Positions 1 through 9,148 are shown, counted from the first letter of the stretch. The stretch: 64,000 bases of DNA from Endozoicomonas sp965196975 (GCF_965196975.1 NZ_OZ239981.1:186001-250000); one strand, 5' to 3'. Numbers and translations are program-made. The notes: generated by a model not told the origin, from the sequence alone.

Positions 1-62
1 TAGCCGAGTCCAGAGCTGGCACCAGCAACCATGAAAACTTTGTTTTGAACACCAAGATCCAT
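1..62 (-). CDS. SDR-family oxidoreductase, N-terminal fragment at window edge
   Basis: Only the first 20 codons lie in the window; the gene continues beyond base 1. Read on the minus strand from an ATG at 62-60, the peptide ends in VFMVAGASSGLG, which fits the glycine-rich NAD(P)-binding turn (TGxxxGxG type) at the N-terminus of classical short-chain dehydrogenases. A GAGGAG ribosome-binding site lies about eight bases upstream of the ATG, which supports the start. The substrate cannot be guessed from this piece. It lies downstream of zapE on the same strand, about 60 bp away. Confidence 0.6.
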   Translation of the reverse strand, partial: MDLGVQNKVFMVAGASSGLG

Positions 63-121
63 ACGATGAAACTCCTCTGTACTTATTGTTCTGCGTCAGC
101 AATAGTTATTTTCGAAGCTGT

Positions 122-1216
122 TTATGGTTTATGAGGCCGGGCAAGGTACTCTGTGGACTGCATCTCCTGCAGGCGACTCAGGGTTCTCTTAAACTCAAAT
201 GACAGAGTACCACTTGCATAGAGTGCTTCAAGATGAACTTCACTGGATAAGATAAGTTTTACGCCCCGGTCATAGAACTCGTCAATCAAGTTTATAAAGC
301 GGCGAGCCTGATCATTCCGGTTAGCATCAAACTGGGGGACAGCCTGAAGTATGACTGAATGGTACAAACGAGCTAACTCAATATAGTCATTCTGGCTACG
401 GGGGCCATCACACAGGTCAGTAAAGGTAAACCAGGCCACATCTTTGCATATTTTCACGCTGTTAATGGGGCGTCCTGAAATTTCAATGCACTGATAGAAC
501 TCAATATGTTCCGGGTCAGGAGCCAGGTCTAGAAAAATCTTCTCAAGCTTTTCGTGGTTTGTATCATTGAGAGGCCAATAATACGTTTCAGCTTTTTCCA
601 GAAGACGCAGGCGATAGTCCACACCACCATCCACATTGACGACCAGGGTGTGCTTTTTAATCAGGTCGATGGCAGGAAGGAAGCGGGCTCTTTGCAGTCC
701 ATCCTTGTAGAGGAGGTCTGGATCCACATTCGATGTGGCGACCAGTGTGACGCCCCGTTGAAATAGCTGATCCATCAAGCCGGCCAGAATCATGGCGTCA
801 GTGATGTCGGAAACAAAGAACTCATCAAAGCAGATAATCTTTGTTTCTTTAGAAAGACGCTCAGCGACGATTGAAAGCGGGTTTTTCTGCCCCTCGAGTG
901 TCTTAAGCTCGGCATGCACCCGTCGCATAAAGTGATGGAAGTGCATTCGAAGCTTTTCCGGGAAGGGCAGACAATTATAAAAGGTATCCATCAACCAGGT
1001 TTTGCCCCGCCCCACACCACCCCAGAAATAGAGGCCGCGTACTGGCTCTCTGGGTTTACTAAAAGCACCTTTAATCGTCTTAAGCAGTGACTTTTTGGGA
1101 GGGAGTGTCAGCGTTTCAAACAGGCTTTGCAAGTGCTTCACCGCCTCAGCCTGGGCAGGATCCTTACTGAAGCCTTTCTGGGTTATATCCCTGTGATAAC
1201 AAGCTTGCGGGGTCAT
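122..1216 (-). CDS. zapE: Cell division ATPase ZapE (AFG1-like)
   Basis: This is an AFG1/ZapE-family P-loop ATPase, about 364 residues from the chosen ATG. The Walker A motif GGVGRGKT lies near residues 66-73 and the Walker B IICFDEF near 127-133, followed by FFVSD, all typical of the family. In E. coli ZapE associates with the Z ring and is needed for division under stress or low oxygen (family knowledge). The open frame runs back to a TTG at 1324, but the ATG at 1216 gives the MTP-type N-terminus usual for ZapE, so I chose it; neither start has a strong ribosome-binding site. A divergent zapG (yhcB) lies about 1 kb away, the partner it also has in E. coli. Confidence 0.93.
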   Translation of the reverse strand: MTPQACYHRDITQKGFSKDPAQAEAVKHLQSLFETLTLPPKKSLLKTIKGAFSKPREPVRGLYFWGGVGRGKTWLMDTFYNCLPFPEKLRMHFHHFMRRVHAELKTLEGQKNPLSIVAERLSKETKIICFDEFFVSDITDAMILAGLMDQLFQRGVTLVATSNVDPDLLYKDGLQRARFLPAIDLIKKHTLVVNVDGGVDYRLRLLEKAETYYWPLNDTNHEKLEKIFLDLAPDPEHIEFYQCIEISGRPINSVKICKDVAWFTFTDLCDGPRSQNDYIELARLYHSVILQAVPQFDANRNDQARRFINLIDEFYDRGVKLILSSEVHLEALYASGTLSFEFKRTLSRLQEMQSTEYLARPHKP

Positions 1217-1544
1217 AATAACATTCTGATTAATAAAGGTTCTCTGCTTATTGTTTTCATGTTTGTAAAGGTTTTGCGACGCTTTGAGCGTTGCCAATGT
1301 AACTGTACTCTGTGTTGGTAGCAAGGTTTGCTTGTAGAGTGATCGTAGATGTTGGCACAGTCCTGTCGGATAAAGGGCTTTTCATTGTTGTGTTAAGGGG
1401 GTGAGTTCTAGGTGGATACTAACTGGCAGTATTGTCAGGTCGTTATGCCAAAGAACCCATGTGTATGAGTTCTTTGGCATTTAGTTATTTTTTCATCATA
1501 GCTTGATGAAAAGAGCTATACAAAGTAGTTGGGTGACAAATTGA
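1217..1544. other. Intergenic region between zapE and the cupin pseudogene
   Basis: No credible gene is visible here. The stretch holds the zapE upstream region and, near 1445-1487, a strong inverted repeat listed separately. Confidence 0.5.
1445..1487 (+). terminator. Terminator-like 12-bp hairpin
   Basis: A perfect 12-bp stem (ATGCCAAAGAAC at 1445-1456 pairing with 1469-1480) with a 12-base loop is followed by a T-rich run. No plus-strand gene precedes it in the window, so it may belong to a lost gene or act as an insulator for zapE. Confidence 0.4.
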
Positions 1545-2162
1545 TGGGTATCTGATTTGAGTGGCTTTGCTCGGGCTCTTCAGAGTTTGGTGGGCGCAGG
1601 TATTGAGAAAGGTGTTGATATCGGTGTGCCGAGAAGTGAAATGCCCAAATGGGTTTGGCGCTATCTGGGTATAAGTCTGTCTATGTCGCCAGTGAGTACT
1701 GAGGACTTGCTGTTAAAGGTCAGCAGTAAAGCCTAATATCGCGAAGTGTTATATCAAAGCCCCGAATTCCAACAGCTCCACTTTGGGACTATCCCTTTTG
1801 CCGTTGTTGCAATTGTTCTCTCTCCCGGACAGAGTACGATTACCCATGATCATGATGTTGAATGTGGGCCGCTATTGATTTATGGGGATGTTGTCGAGTT
1901 CTATGGGTATACCGATAAATTGCTGAGCTCTGGAATGGATATTGCCATACTGGATAAAAGCCGGAAATTGAAGGTTTTTCAGCCAGAAGCGTATTTGGTT
2001 CCGGAGAATGACAATACACACCGGCTGCAGGAAGCTTCTGATAAGAGCTCTGCAGTCACGCTTAATTTATACGTAGATGCTCATGGCAGAAGCATCAGGC
2101 ATGCGTTTCCAAACTTTTTGGGCATAGACAGTCAATCGGGAGCTGAGTGGTGGACAGAGTAA
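1545..2162 (+). pseudogene. Cysteine-dioxygenase-like cupin, interrupted by an in-frame stop
   Basis: One reading frame from just after a TGA at 1542 to 2162 is broken only by a TAA at 1734-1736. Upstream of it reads GFARALQSLVGAG and on to VSSKA; downstream it continues as YREVLYQSPEF and then LSPGQSTITHDHD. The order 'Y-R..LY, then SPGQ...HDHD' resembles the iron-binding cupin of cysteine dioxygenase-like proteins, where HxH supplies metal ligands (family knowledge). The 138-residue downstream part could still start at the GTG at 1746, giving a truncated protein. The N-terminus upstream of 1557 (TTG) has no good start. Either this is a nonsense pseudogene or two short ORFs; I favour the pseudogene. 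Confidence 0.5.
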
Positions 2163-2284
2163 CGGGTTAACTTGTGCCTTTATGGACTAGGCCAACTTCA
2201 CTGGAATCTATACAATAGGCGCTTAAGGACATGGCGTTGTGATTTAATGACAAGGGCGCGGGCCCCACTGAGTGAGGCGATACT

Positions 2285-2770
2285 GTGGAAAACATGAACG
2301 TACTTTGGTTTGTCGGTAGTCTGGCGTTTCTGGCGGGGATTCTGTGTGGTGCGCTCGTTTACCATTTACTGTCAGGTTCAAAATCTCGTAGCGGAAGACT
2401 TGAGAGCCAGCTGGATGAACTTCAGCAGGAATTTAAAGAATACCAGGAGCGTGTGGGCGATCACTTCACCACATCGGCTCACCTGATCAATAAACTCACT
2501 GATACCTACCGGGATGTCCATGAGCATCTTGCCAATGGTGCGGAAGATCTCTGTAAGGATGAAGAAGTCCGTAACCGGCTTGGCGACTCCCTGTTAAGCA
2601 GTAATGCGCTGCTGTCAGGGAAGATTCACAAACGTCGTAATGAGCGTACGCCACCATTGGAGCAGCCTAAGGACTATGCTCCTAAATCCAGCCCTGATGA
2701 GCAGGGGGCTTTGGCGGAAGAGTACGGTTACGGTGACTCTGCGAAAGAAACGGCGACAACCGATAAATAA
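2285..2770 (+). CDS. zapG: ZapG/YhcB family inner-membrane protein (DUF1043)
   Basis: A 161-residue protein with one N-terminal membrane segment (about residues 7-28), followed by a coiled coil containing LDELQQEFKEYQERVGDHF, the block typical of the YhcB/DUF1043 family, and a polar disordered tail. In enterobacteria YhcB links division and envelope biogenesis and its gene neighbours zapE (family knowledge); the same pairing is seen here. The GTG at 2285 is preceded by GAGG with seven-base spacing, so I prefer it to the ATG three codons later. A strong hairpin follows directly, so it is probably transcribed alone. Confidence 0.87.
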   Translation: MENMNVLWFVGSLAFLAGILCGALVYHLLSGSKSRSGRLESQLDELQQEFKEYQERVGDHFTTSAHLINKLTDTYRDVHEHLANGAEDLCKDEEVRNRLGDSLLSSNALLSGKIHKRRNERTPPLEQPKDYAPKSSPDEQGALAEEYGYGDSAKETATTDK

Positions 2771-2775
2771 GCGGT

Positions 2776-2818
2776 GACTAACAGGCTTCCTTGCGAAGAA
2801 GCCTGTTAGTCAGGCTGT
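2776..2818. terminator. Bidirectional terminator between zapG and trxB
   Basis: A perfect 14-bp stem (2776-2789 with 2798-2811) with an eight-base loop lies between two convergent genes, with a T-rich stretch on the plus side. Confidence 0.75.
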
Positions 2819-2822
2819 TTAA

Positions 2823-3776
2823 TTAAGCTTCCAGGGCATCCAGGTACTTCTCAGCATCCAATGCTGCCATGCAGCCAGTACCTGCAGAGGTAATCGCCTG
2901 ACGATAGACATGATCCATGACATCCCCCGCAGCAAATACCCCTTCTTTTGACGTCAGTGTGGCATTGCCTTCCAGGCCGCTGTTCACTTTGATATAGCCA
3001 TCTTTCATGTCCAGCTGGCCTTCAAAGATGCCGGTATTCGGAGTGTGGCCAATGGCGATGAAACAGCCCATCGCTGATATTTCTTCAGATTCCCCGTTGA
3101 GCACGTTTTTGACTCGGACTCCGGTGACTCCCATATCGTCACCCAGAACTTCATCCAGAACAGAGTCAAGAACTAGTTTGATGTTGCCGTTCTGCACGCG
3201 ATCCATCAATTTATCCTGAAGGATTTTTTCTGAGCGAAATTCCTGACGTCGATGAATCACAGTAACAGTCTTGGCGATGTTAGAGAGATAGAGCGCTTCT
3301 TCGACCGCCGTGTTACCGCCACCGACCACGACGACATCCTGGTTTTTGTAAAAGAACCCATCACAGGTTGCGCAGGCGGAAACCCCTTTGCCTTTGAAGG
3401 CTTCTTCACTGTCCAGACCCAGATAGCGTGCGCTGGCTCCGGTAGCGATAATCAGGGCGTCACAGGTATAAGTGTGGCTGCCTTTCAGGGTGTATGGCTT
3501 CTTACTGAAATCGACCTCTTCGATGTGGTCAAAAATAATTTCAGTACCAAAGCGTATGGCGTGGGCTTCCATATCCATCATCAGGCCAGGCCCCTGAAGT
3601 CCTTCCTGTCCCCCCGGCCAGTTATCAACATCGGTCGTGGTCGTCAGCTGGCCACCCTGTTGCATGCCTGTAATCATGACCGGGTTAAGATTGGCTCTTG
3701 CTGCGTAGACCGCGGCGGTATAACCCGCAGGCCCGGAACCAAGAATCAGCAGGCGGGAGTGTCTGGTTGTGCTCAT
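2823..3776 (-). CDS. trxB: Thioredoxin reductase
   Basis: A 317-residue flavoprotein that passes electrons from NADPH to thioredoxin in the cytoplasm. The FAD-binding GSGPAG turn lies at residues 13-18, the redox-active CATC at 135-138 (the same positions as in E. coli TrxB), an NADPH-binding VVGGGNTAVEEA segment follows, and the C-terminal FAD motif reads GVFAAGDV. The frame opens four codons earlier, but a GGAG site sits seven bases before the ATG at 3776 and the resulting start MSTTRHSRLLILGSG aligns with E. coli. It is monocistronic, convergent with zapG and divergent from cysZ. Confidence 0.97.
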   Translation of the reverse strand: MSTTRHSRLLILGSGPAGYTAAVYAARANLNPVMITGMQQGGQLTTTTDVDNWPGGQEGLQGPGLMMDMEAHAIRFGTEIIFDHIEEVDFSKKPYTLKGSHTYTCDALIIATGASARYLGLDSEEAFKGKGVSACATCDGFFYKNQDVVVVGGGNTAVEEALYLSNIAKTVTVIHRRQEFRSEKILQDKLMDRVQNGNIKLVLDSVLDEVLGDDMGVTGVRVKNVLNGESEEISAMGCFIAIGHTPNTGIFEGQLDMKDGYIKVNSGLEGNATLTSKEGVFAAGDVMDHVYRQAITSAGTGCMAALDAEKYLDALEA

Positions 3777-3898
3777 TATGTACTCCATTTAAGAAGGGGG
3801 GGTATCAAATGGGCATATAATAGCTATTGCCTTTCTGACATGGCAATTGGCAATAGTGATGGATTGTATTGCCTGTGGCTATTGATAAGGGAAGAGAA

Positions 3899-4678
3899 AT
3901 GGCTTTTGCTGGTGTAATATTCCAGCTTCTGGCAAGAATTAAAAATAGAGTGATGATGCATAACACCCCCTTATCAGGTCCCGGTTACTTTATCCAGGGG
4001 CTGAAAATGATCGCGCTGCCACAGTTGAGATGGTTTGTTCTGATTCCACTGGTCATTAATATTCTGGTGTTTGGCGGGATTATTTACTGGGCATCGGGGC
4101 ATTTCTCGCTGTGGATGGGGCAACTTACGGGTTGGATGCCTGAGTGGTTGGCATTTCTGGAGTATCTGTTATGGCCTCTGTTTTTTCTGGCACTGGCGGC
4201 CGTAATGTTTTTTACGTTTACCATTATTGGGAATTTTATTGCTGCTCCGTTTAATGCGCTGTTGGCTGAAAAAGTACAGCGAATGGAAGGTGCTGAGCTG
4301 CCTGATCTTAAATTATCAGACTGGCTGACGATTGTGCCGAGGAGTATTGGCCGAGAGTTGCGCAAACTGCTGTATTACCTGCCCCGGGCAATAGTACTGT
4401 TGCTTCTGTCCTTTGTTCCTGTATTGGGCTTTGTATTGTGGTTTTTGTTCAACGGCTGGATGATGGCAATCCAATACTGCGACTATGCAGCGGATAACCG
4501 GGGTGTATCTTTTTCTGAGATGTTATTGCGACTGAAGCCGCAGCTATCAAAGTCGTGGCCTTTTGGTGCGGTTGTTAATATTGCTATGTTGGTTCCTCTT
4601 GTTAATCTGTTGATTATTCCTGCCGCTGTGGTTGGTGCCTCTCTATTGTGGGAACGGGAAATGGAGAAAGGCGCTTGA
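3899..4678 (+). CDS. cysZ: CysZ-family sulfate/membrane transport protein
   Basis: About 259 residues with several hydrophobic segments (around residues 45-70, 80-125 and 160-205). The opening GPGYFIQGLKMIALPQLRWFV resembles the N-terminus of CysZ, which takes up sulfate for cysteine synthesis in enterobacteria (family knowledge). I start at the ATG at 3899 because AGGGAAGAG lies just upstream; a later ATG pair at 3953-3956 would give a length closer to E. coli CysZ. It is divergent from trxB, an arrangement I regard as typical of related bacteria. A terminator hairpin follows. Confidence 0.88.
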   Translation: MAFAGVIFQLLARIKNRVMMHNTPLSGPGYFIQGLKMIALPQLRWFVLIPLVINILVFGGIIYWASGHFSLWMGQLTGWMPEWLAFLEYLLWPLFFLALAAVMFFTFTIIGNFIAAPFNALLAEKVQRMEGAELPDLKLSDWLTIVPRSIGRELRKLLYYLPRAIVLLLLSFVPVLGFVLWFLFNGWMMAIQYCDYAADNRGVSFSEMLLRLKPQLSKSWPFGAVVNIAMLVPLVNLLIIPAAVVGASLLWEREMEKGA

Positions 4679-4692
4679 TTTTTCAAGATGGG

Positions 4693-4723
4693 CGGTTGCT
4701 GCGAAGAGTGCTGCAACCGTTTT
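4693..4723 (+). terminator. Rho-independent terminator after cysZ
   Basis: Stem CGGTTGC (4693-4699) pairs with GCAACCG (4713-4719) and is followed at once by TTTT. Confidence 0.65.
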
Positions 4724-4742
4724 AACCCGTTTCAGGCATACT

Positions 4743-5504
4743 CTACACTTCTTCGCCTCTTAACTGGGCGAGCCGTCTTTTTGAAGATTCTAACTGGGTT
4801 TTCAAATCAAAAATATCTTTTTGCTTTTGCTGACGGGCGCTCAAAATGCTGGTGAACATCTGATAACCTGTAAAACCGTGCACAAAAGCGTGAATTAATG
4901 TGCGAGCAGCACCGAAATGCTTTGAAGAAGCCGCAAGGCTTGAGCCAGACAGGATGAGGTTCAGGCCAAGGCCTGTCATGAATGTTTTTAGGCCGAAGTG
5001 AACGGCATCTGTTTTGCTGAGGGAGGGGAGCTGTTCATCCTCATAATTGCTGTACCCCATGAGCCCGCCAATGCCTAATGCAGGAAATATTGAGTCCAGA
5101 AAACTGGTAATAAGGATACCTGAAATACCTTGTCCACCCTCCTGCCAGCGCCCAGTAGTCAAATCTCCATCATCGTCATAATATCCACCCCAGGCCCATT
5201 GATTGAACCAGATATCATCACTGTTAGCGTGGACAAAGTCGGCGATTCGAAAGACACCAAAGGCAAGTGTTGCAAGAGCACCGCTCACTGCAAGAGCCGT
5301 TGAGGCAGACAGGCGCCCCTCTGAGACCAGTTTGTCCAGTTTCTGTTGAGTAACTTCTATCTCATTGAGTAGCTCTTCTTCAGTGATGAATGGTTTGCTG
5401 GGAGACTCTCCTGCCACATGGGCTATTAAATTATCTTCACTCATTGCATTTTTCGAAAATAATGAGAGACCGGTCAGAAAAATAACACAAAGCAGTTTTT
5501 TCAT
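4743..5504 (-). CDS. Paralogous membrane protein, array member 1 (unknown function)
   Basis: I do not recognise this 253-residue protein. It has a signal-peptide-like start (residues 1-22), a short acidic helical block TEEELLNEIE at 41-50, a likely membrane helix around 69-90 (SGALATLAFGVFRI), a second hydrophobic block 128-152 ending in ALGIGGLMGYSNY, a third at 170-191 (TFMTGLGLNLILSG), a fourth around 201-222, and a charged C-terminal coiled coil 223-250 (DIFDLKTQL ... RRLAQLRGE). Three more genes to its right share every one of these blocks in the same order, so this is a local gene family. The central loop (residues 93-125) is acidic and tryptophan-rich and is the most variable part. A role in the envelope is an inference from topology only. 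Confidence 0.8.
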   Translation of the reverse strand: MKKLLCVIFLTGLSLFSKNAMSEDNLIAHVAGESPSKPFITEEELLNEIEVTQQKLDKLVSEGRLSASTALAVSGALATLAFGVFRIADFVHANSDDIWFNQWAWGGYYDDDGDLTTGRWQEGGQGISGILITSFLDSIFPALGIGGLMGYSNYEDEQLPSLSKTDAVHFGLKTFMTGLGLNLILSGSSLAASSKHFGAARTLIHAFVHGFTGYQMFTSILSARQQKQKDIFDLKTQLESSKRRLAQLRGEEV

Positions 5505-5773
5505 AGCGCTGTATATCCGTTCATATGCTAGAGAGGAATGAGAGCAAGGCCGTTATTGATATCAGACTTGATAAAACTGATGAATTTTGCCTGATAATTG
5601 AATTTTTCAAAAAATTAAACCTTATGTGGTCATTCTTTAGTAAATACCTAATAACCATTTATTTCTTTAATTTCGGAGTGTTCTTGAAAAATCTTAAAGT
5701 AATCATTTTTCATCTGGGGTTGCTCTAGAGTTAGCTGTTAGATGCAATTGGTTATTCATAGTGATAAAAGAAT

Positions 5774-6520
5774 TCAGAGATTATCTGCAGGCTCGACTTC
5801 TCCTCTCAGCTGGGCCAATTTTCTTCTAGCTAGTGCTAACTGAGTCTTCAGGTCAAAAATATCTTGTTGCCTTTCCTGGCGAGAGGTAATGACGCTATTG
5901 AACATGCTGTATGCCGTCAGGCCGTGAATGGCAGCGTGAGTTAGCAGTCGAATGCTGGAAAAATATTTTTCATTAGTAAGCCTGGTACCGGATAGTATAA
6001 AACTAATGCCAAGGCCGGTTAGGAATGTCTTTAAGCCAACCTTCTTGGAATCTTTTGTGTTAAGAGAGGGAAGTTCTTCATCTCTGTAATTGCTATACCC
6101 AATAAGCCCTCCAATACCTAATGCCGGTAATATCGAGTCTTGAAAGCAGCTGATGATTACAGGTTTGATCCCCATTTCGTCGTCCCAGTCATATTCTCCA
6201 TCGCCTTCCCACGAATGACTGAAAATCCATGTGTTACTGGAGTTTTGAAACCAATTTACAATACGAAACACCCCAAAAGCCAGAGTTGCAAGCGCGCCAC
6301 TTGCTGCAATTGCAGCTGAGGCTGATAATCTGCCTTCAGATACAAGCTCATCTAGTTGTTTTTGTGTAGCTTCAATTTCATTAAGCAATTCTTCTTCCGT
6401 TATGAACTGTCTTCTATTGGGAACTTCGGTTTCATAGTCCATTAAATAATCATTGCTTGTAACATTATTTGAAAAAAACATGAAGAGTGTAAAGGAAAAA
6501 AGATAGAGTGATCTGATCAT
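5774..6520 (-). CDS. Paralogous membrane protein, array member 2 (unknown function)
   Basis: A 248-residue protein with the same plan as its neighbour: an N-terminal signal-like segment (MIRSLYLFSFTLFMFFSNN), the TEEELLNEIE block, a helix containing ASGALATLAFGVFRI, the ALGIGGLIGYSNYRDEELPSL block, the TFLTGLGISFILSG helix, and a C-terminal DIFDLKTQLALARRKLAQLRGE coiled coil. The loop between helices 1 and 2 again differs (SWEGDGEYDWDDE). It is separated from array member 1 by about 270 bp of AT-rich DNA, so each gene probably has its own promoter. An extended -10 sequence lies about 70 bp upstream. Function unknown. Confidence 0.8.
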   Translation of the reverse strand: MIRSLYLFSFTLFMFFSNNVTSNDYLMDYETEVPNRRQFITEEELLNEIEATQKQLDELVSEGRLSASAAIAASGALATLAFGVFRIVNWFQNSSNTWIFSHSWEGDGEYDWDDEMGIKPVIISCFQDSILPALGIGGLIGYSNYRDEELPSLNTKDSKKVGLKTFLTGLGISFILSGTRLTNEKYFSSIRLLTHAAIHGLTAYSMFNSVITSRQERQQDIFDLKTQLALARRKLAQLRGEVEPADNL

Positions 6521-6586
6521 GGTACTGTAAATCCATTAGTATCTTTCGGCTCAAGCATGTGTGAGATGATGAATTATAAAAGTGAC

Positions 6587-6595
6587 ATTATAGCA
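6587..6595 (-). promoter_or_regulatory. Extended -10 promoter element for array member 2
   Basis: On the minus strand the sequence reads TTTGCTATAAT, an extended -10 (TGnTATAAT) about 70 bp upstream of the start codon. The identical block lies upstream of array member 3 (9149-9157). No convincing -35 box is seen. Confidence 0.5.
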
Positions 6596-6964
6596 AAGTA
6601 ACGATAAGAATATGTTTGTCGCCTGTATTCAATGGCTAATGGTAATTTTGTCAAATGATTGGGGGTGTTGTTTTATTTTTTGATAATTGAATTGCATAAC
6701 TACCTTAAATTTTCTTATATAGACTTGGCTTTTGAAATTGGAGTTTGAGAGGATTTCTTTTTTGTTGTGTGTACCATGACTACATAGCACATATGATGAA
6801 AGTGATGTTTCGTATTTTTTGAAAATACTCTTAGAAAGAGTTTGTCTTTTCTATTCATGATGCACTTTTTATTCATGGGTTAAAAGAAAAGTAGATACCC
6901 GGTCTTGAGTCACTGTAGAAAGTGTCAAAAATCATACTAAGTATTGTTATTTGTTCTAATGTGA
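6596..6964. other. AT-rich spacer between array members 2 and 3
   Basis: No gene or hinT-like remnant is visible in this spacer. It is AT-rich with many T runs and looks like non-coding or decayed DNA. Confidence 0.4.
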
Positions 6965-7610
6965 TTAAGGTGTTTCAGCCTGGTTGGATTCTTCCCTTAG
7001 TTGACTCAACCGTTTTCTTGCTGCGGTTAGTTGGTATTGAAGGTCAAAGATTTTATTCTGTTTAGCCTGACGCTCTTGTAAAATATAAGTGTATGTACGG
7101 TATGCGGTAAGCCCATGAGTCAGGGCATGCAACAAAATACGTGTTTGGGAGAACAAACCGTCACTTTTGTCTTCTATCTTTATGGCTGCCACGATCAAGC
7201 TAAGGCCTAAGCCAGTGACAAACGTTTGAAAACTGACCTTTATTGAGTCCTTTGCGCTCAGTGATGGCAGTTCTTCATCGATGTAATTACTAAAGCCCAT
7301 GAGTCCCCCAATACCCAGAGCTGGGAGAACGGAATCCATAAGAAAATACAAAATTACACCTTCCCAATCACCCGTATCCCACTCGTACATCCATTTATCT
7401 TCTACAGCACGGGCATAGAAAGCGATGCGGAATACACCAAAAGCCAATGTTGCAAGTACGCCGCTCGCCGTCATTGCCGCTGAGGCGGATAATCGCCCGT
7501 TTGCGACGAGACTGTCGAGCCTATCTTGTAAGGACTCAATTTCATCTAAAAGGTGTTCTTCAGTAATGTATTGTTCGGACGGGAGAGGGGAGGGGGCATC
7601 AATCACCAAG

Positions 7611-9001
7611 GGGTGCTCTCTCTGAATGATTGAAACAATAGTGCTCTATTTTCACAGCTACTATGGGAACACCACTCATAATAGTTAACTGTCATGCCCG
7701 CTTCTGTTATTTCCAGCTCTACCAAAAGCATCGTTTTGCAAATTGAAGTTTCTATAGATTCAGGCAACATGCTGAATCTTGAAGATAGTTTACAGCGTGC
7801 ACTCAATGAAGCCGGGCAGCTTGGAACAAAAGAGTTATTGGGGCTATTTGAATCACCCAATAAAGAACCTATCGTCGTTAATCAGCAGAAGTGGAACTAC
7901 AAAGGAAAGGTTCTTAAGCACTATGAAACCTTATACGGTCGTATACCTTTGGAGCGCTCCGTATATCAGGGTGTCAGAGGTGGCAGTACTCTGGCAGCAC
8001 TTGATCTTCGTGCCGGTATTATTGGTTCAGCTACCCCCAAATTTGCCAAGTCTATCGCCTGGAAATACAGCCAGATGCCAGCGCCTGCGGTAAAAGAAGA
8101 TTTTGAGACCAACCATCAAAGGACGCTTTCAAATTCTTATATCAAGCATTTATCGGACAGAGTAGGTGCATTAATTGAAGACCAGCAAGACACTCACTAC
8201 CACCTTCCTCCACTAAAAGAGCCTGTTGAAACAATAGCCATTGGTCTGGATGGAACCTGCATGCTGCTTTGTGAAGAAGGCTGGAGGGAAGCCATGTGTG
8301 GGACATTGAGCCTATATTCTGCAGATGGAGACAGGCTCCACACGATATATACAGCCAGTTCGCCAGAGTATGGTAAACAAAGCTTTATGAGCAAGCTCGA
8401 CGAGGAGATTGCAGATCTAAAACGACTCTACCCAAATGCCACATACATCGGGGTAGCTGACGGGGCTAGAGAAAACTGGAGTTATTTGAAACAACATACC
8501 TCTGGGCAGATACTCGATTTTTATCATGCATCTGAATATTTAGCTGGAGCAGCGGAAGCACTGTTTCCAACCAGTAAGGCGAAGCGACACCAGTGGCTTG
8601 AAGACAGGCTACATAGTTTGAAAAACAAGCGTGGAGCAGCCAAAAAAATCCTTCAGGAAATTGAATCAGCCGAGCTCCCGAAAAAGACAATCGCACTGAC
8701 AGAGAAGCGCTACAAAGCTGTGAGCTATTTTACAAACAATCACCAGTTAATGAATTATCATCAGGCGCTTAAACGCCATTGGCCAATAGGTTCAGGAGTT
8801 ACTGAAGCGGCTTGTAAGACTCTGGTAAAGCAACGATTATGTGGTTCTGGAATGAGGTGGAAAGCAACAGGAGCGGAAGTGCTTTTGACAACAAGAGCAC
8901 TGATCCAGAGTAAGGGGCGCTGGGAACAACTTTGGTCTGAGTTCATGACTGGAAAGGTTGAAGCTAACCTATGAGTCAGTTATCAAATTGAGAGAGCACC
9001 C
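7611..9001 (+). mobile_element. ISKra4-family insertion sequence, copy 1 (1,391 bp)
   Basis: The element runs from GGGTGCTCTCTC to its inverted match GAGAGAGCACCC, with one transposase gene. Perfect 8-bp target duplications TCACCAAG lie at 7603-7610 and 9002-9009, showing simple transposition into array member 3. The family assignment rests on the transposase's C-terminal signature. Confidence 0.93.
7694..8974 (+). CDS. ISKra4-family transposase (copy 1)
   Basis: A 426-residue DDE transposase, identical in sequence to copies 3 and 4. The candidate catalytic aspartates lie in AIGLDGTCMLL and YIGVADGARENW, with the glutamate in GSGVTEAACKTLVKQRLCG, a C-terminal motif I associate with ISKra4-like enzymes. 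An N-terminal helical region precedes the RNase-H-like core. It starts at ATG 7694, 83 bases inside the left end, and stops 27 bases before the right end, so it fills the element. It would cut and move the element as DNA. Confidence 0.88.
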   Translation: MPASVISSSTKSIVLQIEVSIDSGNMLNLEDSLQRALNEAGQLGTKELLGLFESPNKEPIVVNQQKWNYKGKVLKHYETLYGRIPLERSVYQGVRGGSTLAALDLRAGIIGSATPKFAKSIAWKYSQMPAPAVKEDFETNHQRTLSNSYIKHLSDRVGALIEDQQDTHYHLPPLKEPVETIAIGLDGTCMLLCEEGWREAMCGTLSLYSADGDRLHTIYTASSPEYGKQSFMSKLDEEIADLKRLYPNATYIGVADGARENWSYLKQHTSGQILDFYHASEYLAGAAEALFPTSKAKRHQWLEDRLHSLKNKRGAAKKILQEIESAELPKKTIALTEKRYKAVSYFTNNHQLMNYHQALKRHWPIGSGVTEAACKTLVKQRLCGSGMRWKATGAEVLLTTRALIQSKGRWEQLWSEFMTGKVEANL

Positions 9002-9148
9002 TCACCAAGTCTTCATTCCCAAGTACGCTTTTGTTAAAAATAATAAGAAGTGCAAAAAAAAATAAGAGCGAAATTTTTTTCATAGTGGTTTGTGTCTCAC
9101 GATACTGTACACTAATGACCATTAGGCTTATCTTGAAAAAAGACTGGA

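Larger units (their letters stand above)
6965..9083 (-). pseudogene. Array member 3, split by ISKra4-type element
   Basis: The body of the third paralog (6965-7610) lacks its N-terminus because an IS entered after about codon 27. The missing start lies on the other side of the IS: reading the minus strand from an ATG at 9083 gives MKKISLLFFFALLIIFNKSV, a good signal peptide. Removing the element and one copy of its 8-bp duplication TCACCAAG joins ...GNEDLV to IDAPSPLPSEQY in frame with no lost codon. The rest carries all family blocks: ITEEHLLDEIE, ASGVLATLAFGVFRI, ALGIGGLMGFSNYIDEELPSL, a TFVTGLGLSLIV helix and an IFDLQYQL coiled coil. The gene is therefore recently inactivated and otherwise intact. 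Confidence 0.85.

Noticed and set aside
5525..5728. 67-codon plus-strand ORF between array members 1 and 2
   Set aside because: AT-rich, no ribosome-binding site, low-complexity phenylalanine and leucine content; it looks like chance open frame in non-coding DNA.
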